Positions 59,660 through 64,000 of a DNA stretch of 64,000 nt are shown here, piece after piece; position 1 is the first letter of the stretch; every line of letters begins with the position of its first letter. The stretch spans positions 1 to 64,000 of the forward strand of contig CAUYUJ010018715.1 of NCBI GenBank assembly GCA_963575745.1. Direction: 5' to 3'. The notes under the pieces were generated by a model. That model made no database searches, was not told where the DNA came from, and worked only from the letters and a program-made list of their open reading frames with translations. The position numbers and the translations under genes are program-made. The DNA is from Prorocentrum cordatum (taxonomy: Eukaryota; Sar; Dinophyceae; Prorocentrales; Prorocentraceae).

Positions 59660-60110
59660 TACTTATATGGCATCGTATCGCAACTGAACGCATTGCACCA
59701 CATCTAGAATGTACTGCACGCCCCAAATCTCCTGCAACCCCACCAGTCTATTGCACCAGATCTACTTCACCACCCCCTCTTTGCTGGGCCCCCTTTTGGG
59801 TCAAGCCGAACATCGAACTGGAATCGGCGATACATCGCCGATAGATCGGCGATAGGCCTCCGATAGGAAGTCTGCATGTTCCTGGGCAGGTTGGGGCTAC
59901 GGGGCCCCCATCGGCGATGGATGGGCGATTGGGGATCGATGCATCCCCCCCTGAGTCAGTCCCCTGCCTGGCCTTCGGGCCGTAAGTCAAAACGCCACTC
60001 GGGACGATGCGGCCACCCCTGAACCGCTCTCGGAGAGGCGCAGCTGCTGGAACGCACCCCGAGACTGGAAAACTACCGAGAGCACACGAAAATGCCCATC
60101 CCCCCTACTC
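59660..60110. other. Gene-free spacer
   Basis: A short ATCGGCGATACATCGCCGAT palindromic patch is at 59823-59855; otherwise nothing recognised. Confidence 0.45.
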
Positions 60111-60432
60111 GCCATTACACGGACGTCCATTCCCCGTGCATGTGTCCGTTTCGTGCGTGATTTGCTTGCTAAGCGATCCAGGAATCGAGGAAGAAAAAAA
60201 CGGCATCAACATAAACTGTTGGTTGTCCGCGCGGATGTCTTGGATCCGCGCTGGGCTGGAGCGCGCCGGGGGCGGCGCCACAGGCGCCGCAAGGGGAGGC
60301 CCTCAGGCGCCGATCACGAACATCCGCGCGGGCCGTCGAAAGTTGATGCTCATGCCCTTGCCCTTCCTTGTTTGGAGTATGCTCCTTGATGGTCCTCGCC
60401 GATACAAACATGCACTCGTCCGAACGATGCCG
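60111..60432. mobile_element. MITE family A, copy 6, split by a nested family B element
   Basis: The left half (GCCATTACACGGACGTCCAT, TTTCGTGCGTG) and right half (CTCCTTGATGGTCCTCGCC, ACTCGTCCGAACGATGCC) of family A are separated by about 190 bp that match family B. Confidence 0.88.
60182..60375. mobile_element. MITE family B, copy 6, nested in family A
   Basis: GGCATCAACATAAACTGTTG at the left and TTGATGCTCATGCCCTTGCC at the right pair loosely. TCCGCGCGGATGTC and GAACATCCGCGCGG are the inner arms. The core has GATCCGCGCTGGGCTG and GGCGGCGCC. Confidence 0.87.
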
Positions 60433-60447
60433 AGACCTAGGTTGGGC

Positions 60448-60899
60448 GCCCGAGTTATCCGGGGTAACTCGGGTCCGGGGTAACTCGGGTTTGGATTCCC
60501 GAAAAAGGAACCCGAGTTAGCCCTGACCCGAATTACCCCTGACGATGTGGGGCTCTGGACGCCCGAATTATCCGGGGTAACTCGGGCCCAGGGTAACTCG
60601 GGTTCGGATTCCCGAAAAAGGAACCCGAGTCAGCCCTGACCCGAGTTACCCCTGATGATGTGGGGCTCTGGACGCCCGAATTATCCGGGGCAGCTCGGGC
60701 CCGGGGTAACTCGGGTTCGGATTCCTGAAAAACGAGCCCGAGTTAACCCTGACCCGAGTTACCCCTGATGATGTGGGGCTCTGGACGCCCGACTTATCCG
60801 GGGCAACTCGGGCCCAGGGGTAACTCGGGCTCGGATTCCCGAAAAACGAGCCCGAGTTAGCCCTGACCCGAGTCACCCCTGATGATTCGGGGCTCTGAC
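60448..60899. repeat. 113-bp tandem repeat, four copies, each internally palindromic
   Basis: GCCCGA(A/G/C)TTATCCGGGG starts at 60448, 60561, 60674 and 60787, an exact 113-bp step. Within each unit GGGGTAACTCGGG words face CCCGAGTTA(G/A)CC and CCCGAGTTACCCC words. Confidence 0.97.
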
Positions 60900-61046
60900 T
60901 AGGCATCCTTGCCCCTGACCTCCCGGGGGGGGGCGCGCGCGGAGCCCGCCAGCAGGGCTGCCACTCGCGCCCCGGCGCCGCCGCGCCCACGGCGGCCGCC
61001 TCTCGCGGGGCGCCCGTCGGCGCACGCCCCTCTTCGGCACAGGCAT

Positions 61047-61240
61047 CCCTCCTCCCTCCCTCCCTCCCTCCCTCCCTCCTCCCTCCCTCCCTCCCTCCCC
61101 TCCTCCTCCCTCCCTCCCTCCTCCCTCCCTCCCTCCCTCCCTCCCTCCTCCTCCTCCTCCTCCTCCTTCTCCTCCCTCCCTCCCTCCCTCCTCCTCCCTC
61201 CTCCTGGGAGGAGGGAGGGAGGGAGGGGGCCTGAGCAGAT
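61047..61240. repeat. (TCCC)n/(TCC)n microsatellite with inverted end
   Basis: CCCTCCCTCCC repeats end at CTCCTGGGAGGAGGGAGGGA, so the array terminates in its own complement and can form a hairpin at about 61195-61227. Confidence 0.95.
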
Positions 61241-61385
61241 GGGGTCGGAGGCTCGCACTGCATTGGCGCTGCATCGGCGGGGCATCGGCGACGCCGGGGC
61301 GGCAAAGAGGGCCGCCTCGCCGCTGCAGCGGCGGCGCGGCGCGCGATCCTCGGAGCCCCTCCGGGAGGCCCCTAGACTCGGGGAG
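61241..61385. repeat. Family H fragment, copy 5
   Basis: GATGGGGTCGGAGGCTCGCA and GCATCGGCGGGGCATCGGCG followed by GCGCGATCCTCGGAGCCCC. The right end is diverged. Confidence 0.55.
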
Positions 61386-61429
61386 CCCGGCGTGCCGACC
61401 GTCCCTCGACGAAAGAGTGGCGGAGCCGA

Positions 61430-61475
<46 letters not shown>

Positions 61476-61511
61476 TAACGTCGTCGTCGTTAACGTCGTT
61501 AACGTCGTTAA

Positions 61512-61556
<45 letters not shown>

Positions 61557-61560
61557 TACC
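61430..61560. repeat. (CGT)n microsatellite with AACGTCGTT variants
   Basis: CGTCGTCGT with four GTTAACGTCGTT interruptions. Confidence 0.97.
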
Positions 61561-61750
61561 CGAGGTGGGGGTTGGGGGGCCCAGGGTGGCGGTAACGCTT
61601 CGGCGGGGCGGGGCACGTCGGGCGGGAGTGTGCTGCGATCGCCCTGGCATGCGCGCGCGAGCACCTGCGCGTCTGGGGGGGGGAGGTGCAAGCTCCCCCT
61701 TACGCACGGTCGTCACCGTTACCCGGGGGGGTGTTGGCGCAGGTGACGAG
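61560..61750. repeat. Dispersed repeat family N, copy 3
   Basis: GGGGCACGTCGGGCGGGAGT, GTGCTGCGATCGCCC and CGGTCGTCACCGTTACCCGG in the family order. Confidence 0.72.
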
Positions 61751-62936
61751 CGCTACGGCCCGGAAGATAACAAAAGACAATCTCAGAGGGGGCAAGGACT
61801 CGAGCTCCCTCGGCTATGGCCGGTCTGCCCCTCCACGAGGAGATTGCTGGTCTGCCATGGGCTGTCGTCTATAGCCTCAGCTCCCAGACTCCAAGAAGAA
61901 AAAGGAAGCCAGATGATACTGATGATGAGGAGGAGAAGGAGAAAAGGAAGAAGAGGAGGTGGAGAAGGAGGAGGAAGAAGAGAAGGAAAATCACTAACCG
62001 AGCATCCAAATCCTGCGAGCGGAGGGCGCCACTCGGCAGGTCCCCCGTGGGCCGCGGTCCAGGAGCTGCCGAATGGGGGAGAAAACCTCTGCGCGCAGCT
62101 GAGGACGGACAGAGAAACTGACGAGGGATAACGGGCGTTATTGGGGGGGAGGGGGAGGGGGGGGGACGGTACGGGGCACAACGTGGCGCCCCCCCCCCTC
62201 CCCCCCCCCCAAAGTGTCGTGCTGGACGCACTGCGGCAGCGCCCTGGGGCACACTGAGGGGGGAGCGTCACGTTAGGGGGGGGGGGAGGGAGAGGGGGCA
62301 GAACGCGCGTGAGGACCCAGAGGGTCAGAACACAGTCTCGAACACGTAGGTCCACGTGCGCGCGCAGCCAAAACAGGGCAGCGCAGAGCACGCGGGTCGA
62401 GCACACGAGGCCATGCCCCGAGGGCTCGAGGCCCTCTGCTCTGGCTGCGGGGCGTCATCACAAGAAGGACATACAGTTGGGCTGCTTGTTGCCGAAGCAA
62501 CCATAGTCGGGAGCGGCCAAGAGGGGGGTGTCCAAGAGGGGGGGGTGCAAATCATGACCAGCGGCACGTGCGCGGCCCAGCGGGGGGGCCAGGGACGTAA
62601 TGAAATAAGAAGAGGCGCCATGAAATCTGCGGAAATATCATGACCCCCGCCATGATATCTGCCCCCCCCCAGTCATCACCCCCCTCTTTTCCGCCCCCGA
62701 CATAGAGGAACCAGATTTCGAAAAATCATGCAGGCAAGAGCCCCCTAAGAGCTCCGAGGGCTGCTCGGGGCTCCAGGGCGGCCGCGCGCCTCGCCAGGGC
62801 CGGTCGCTCGCGCTGCGCGGCCTCCGCCCGATCGGCGAAGGCAACCAGCCGCCGCTGGCAGAGCAGCAGTGCTGGGTGGCCCACACAGTCGGGCTGCTGA
62901 AAGAAGGAACGCTAAATGAGGAACGACGCCTCTTTT
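61751..62936. other. Gene-free spacer with G-runs
   Basis: A degenerate GGA patch at 61925-61990, G and C homopolymer runs at 62130-62300, and otherwise nothing recognised. Confidence 0.45.
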
Positions 62937-63106
62937 CGGGGATGGACAGACCCCCCTTTAGCAAAACGTGGTTTAGTGAAAACGACCTGAGGCCCAAACC
63001 TGGCGGGCGCAAGCCTGGAAAATAACGGCCACGGCGCCCTCTCGAAAACCGAAAACGGACAATTCACTAATCGACGTGTCACTGTTGGGGGTTCTGTCCA
63101 CCTCCG
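62937..63106. mobile_element. MITE family K, copy 2
   Basis: CGGGGATGGACAGACCCCCC at the left and GGGGGTTCTGTCCACCTCCG at the right. Nearly identical to 31820-31989. Confidence 0.92.
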
Positions 63107-63714
63107 ACCTTATTGGCCCTGTAAAGCGCCTCCGTGCCCCAGGAGGGCAAGAGGAACAGCACTGGAGGAACCTAAGGAAAATCGAGCCCCTGCCGAACCC
63201 AGACTGTTCCTTATTTCAGCGTCTTGACTATCAAGGCACCCCTTCAGAAAAATTGACCCTGGTGCCAGCTGTCATGAATCCACCTCCCCCCACGCACACA
63301 CGGCCTTATTCGTAAGACGAGCGGCCTATCGCGCCATGAAGAGAACGGCCTGCTCGCGCGCCACCGCGAAGGAATGCTCCCATCAGCTCTGGCACTGCAC
63401 GAAAGTAACGCAGGACGCTTCTAGCGAACGCCGGTGCGGTGTTGCATTGTGATGAATGGCCCGTGCTCTCCAGGCCGCATCAGAGCGGAGCGAACTGCAA
63501 GGCGGGCGCGCAGGAAAGCGGGCAGCTGGACATGCCAACAAGAAACGAGGAATAATCCTGCCGAGTACAACCAGCGATGGTCTAGCCAGGGCACCATGAC
63601 GGCCAGCTCCGTCCAGACAAGCAGTGGCAGATGATGCTTTGGAGCATGAGGGTTGCGCGGCATTCTACAAACAAGAGGCTTTGCATAGCGAACATCGCGA
63701 TGCAAACGAACACG
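63107..63714. other. Gene-free spacer
   Basis: Nothing recognised. Confidence 0.4.
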
Positions 63715-63770
63715 GGAGGAGGAAGAGAGGAGGAGGAGGAGGAGGAGGAGGAGGAGGAGGAGGAGGAACA
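63715..63770. repeat. (GGA)n microsatellite
   Basis: GGA run; no gene recognised between it and the right edge. Confidence 0.97.
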
Positions 63771-64000
63771 GTAAGCTCCGTGTGGACGCAACGTCTCATC
63801 TGCGCTTTCGTCCCGCAGACCCGCGCTGGAAACATGTGGTCGCGACCGTAGGCCCACGCGCCGGGGCCCTGCGATTGCCAGGCCCGCCGGGCTGCACAAG
63901 CTCCGCCGCACAAGCCAGTGCAGTCACCGTCAGCAGGCTCCCCGTCGACGCCTCCCCCCCTCGCCAGAGAACACCAAACAGACAAGGACGGGCAACATCC

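Overview
The window looks like nuclear DNA of a dinoflagellate. The clearest sign is degenerate copies of the dinoflagellate spliced leader (SL, containing CCATTTTGGCTCAAG) directly upstream of four minus-strand genes and of one broken gene. Supporting signs are high GC with long trinucleotide arrays, a LINE with RT and C2H2 zinc fingers of a type I associate with dinoflagellate genomes, and very low gene density. I cannot name the species; a Prorocentrum-, Polarella- or Symbiodiniaceae-like genome is a guess.

Layout. 1-0.8 kb is a 77-bp satellite. 1.2-2.3 kb is a dead LINE reverse transcriptase. 2.7-20 kb is almost gene-free: it is packed with short palindromic (MITE-like) elements, (GGA/TCC)n arrays and one broken SL-relic gene at 13.9-14.7 kb. 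20.2-25.4 kb (-) is a nearly complete LINE with an endonuclease, an RT, three zinc-finger-like motifs and a C-terminal domain in another frame. 25.5-26.6 kb is a kilobase-scale (TCC)n tract. 26.7-40.7 kb is again repeats, minisatellites and MITEs. 40.7-48.9 kb (-) holds four consecutive protein genes, each preceded by an SL relic, in the one-directional arrangement common in dinoflagellates. 53.0-55.5 kb (-) holds an intronless 832-codon Cid1-like nucleotidyltransferase (non-canonical poly(A) polymerase or TUTase). 55.6-64 kb is repeats only.

How the parts relate. The SL relics imply that trans-spliced mRNAs were reverse transcribed and put back into the genome. A LINE encoding endonuclease and RT lies in the same window and is a plausible type of source for that activity, though not proven to be the one responsible. 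The short palindromic elements form at least ten families. Several have 8-10 bp target-site duplications, which points to mobilisation by a Mutator-like transposase not present here. No rRNA, tRNA or CRISPR array was recognised.
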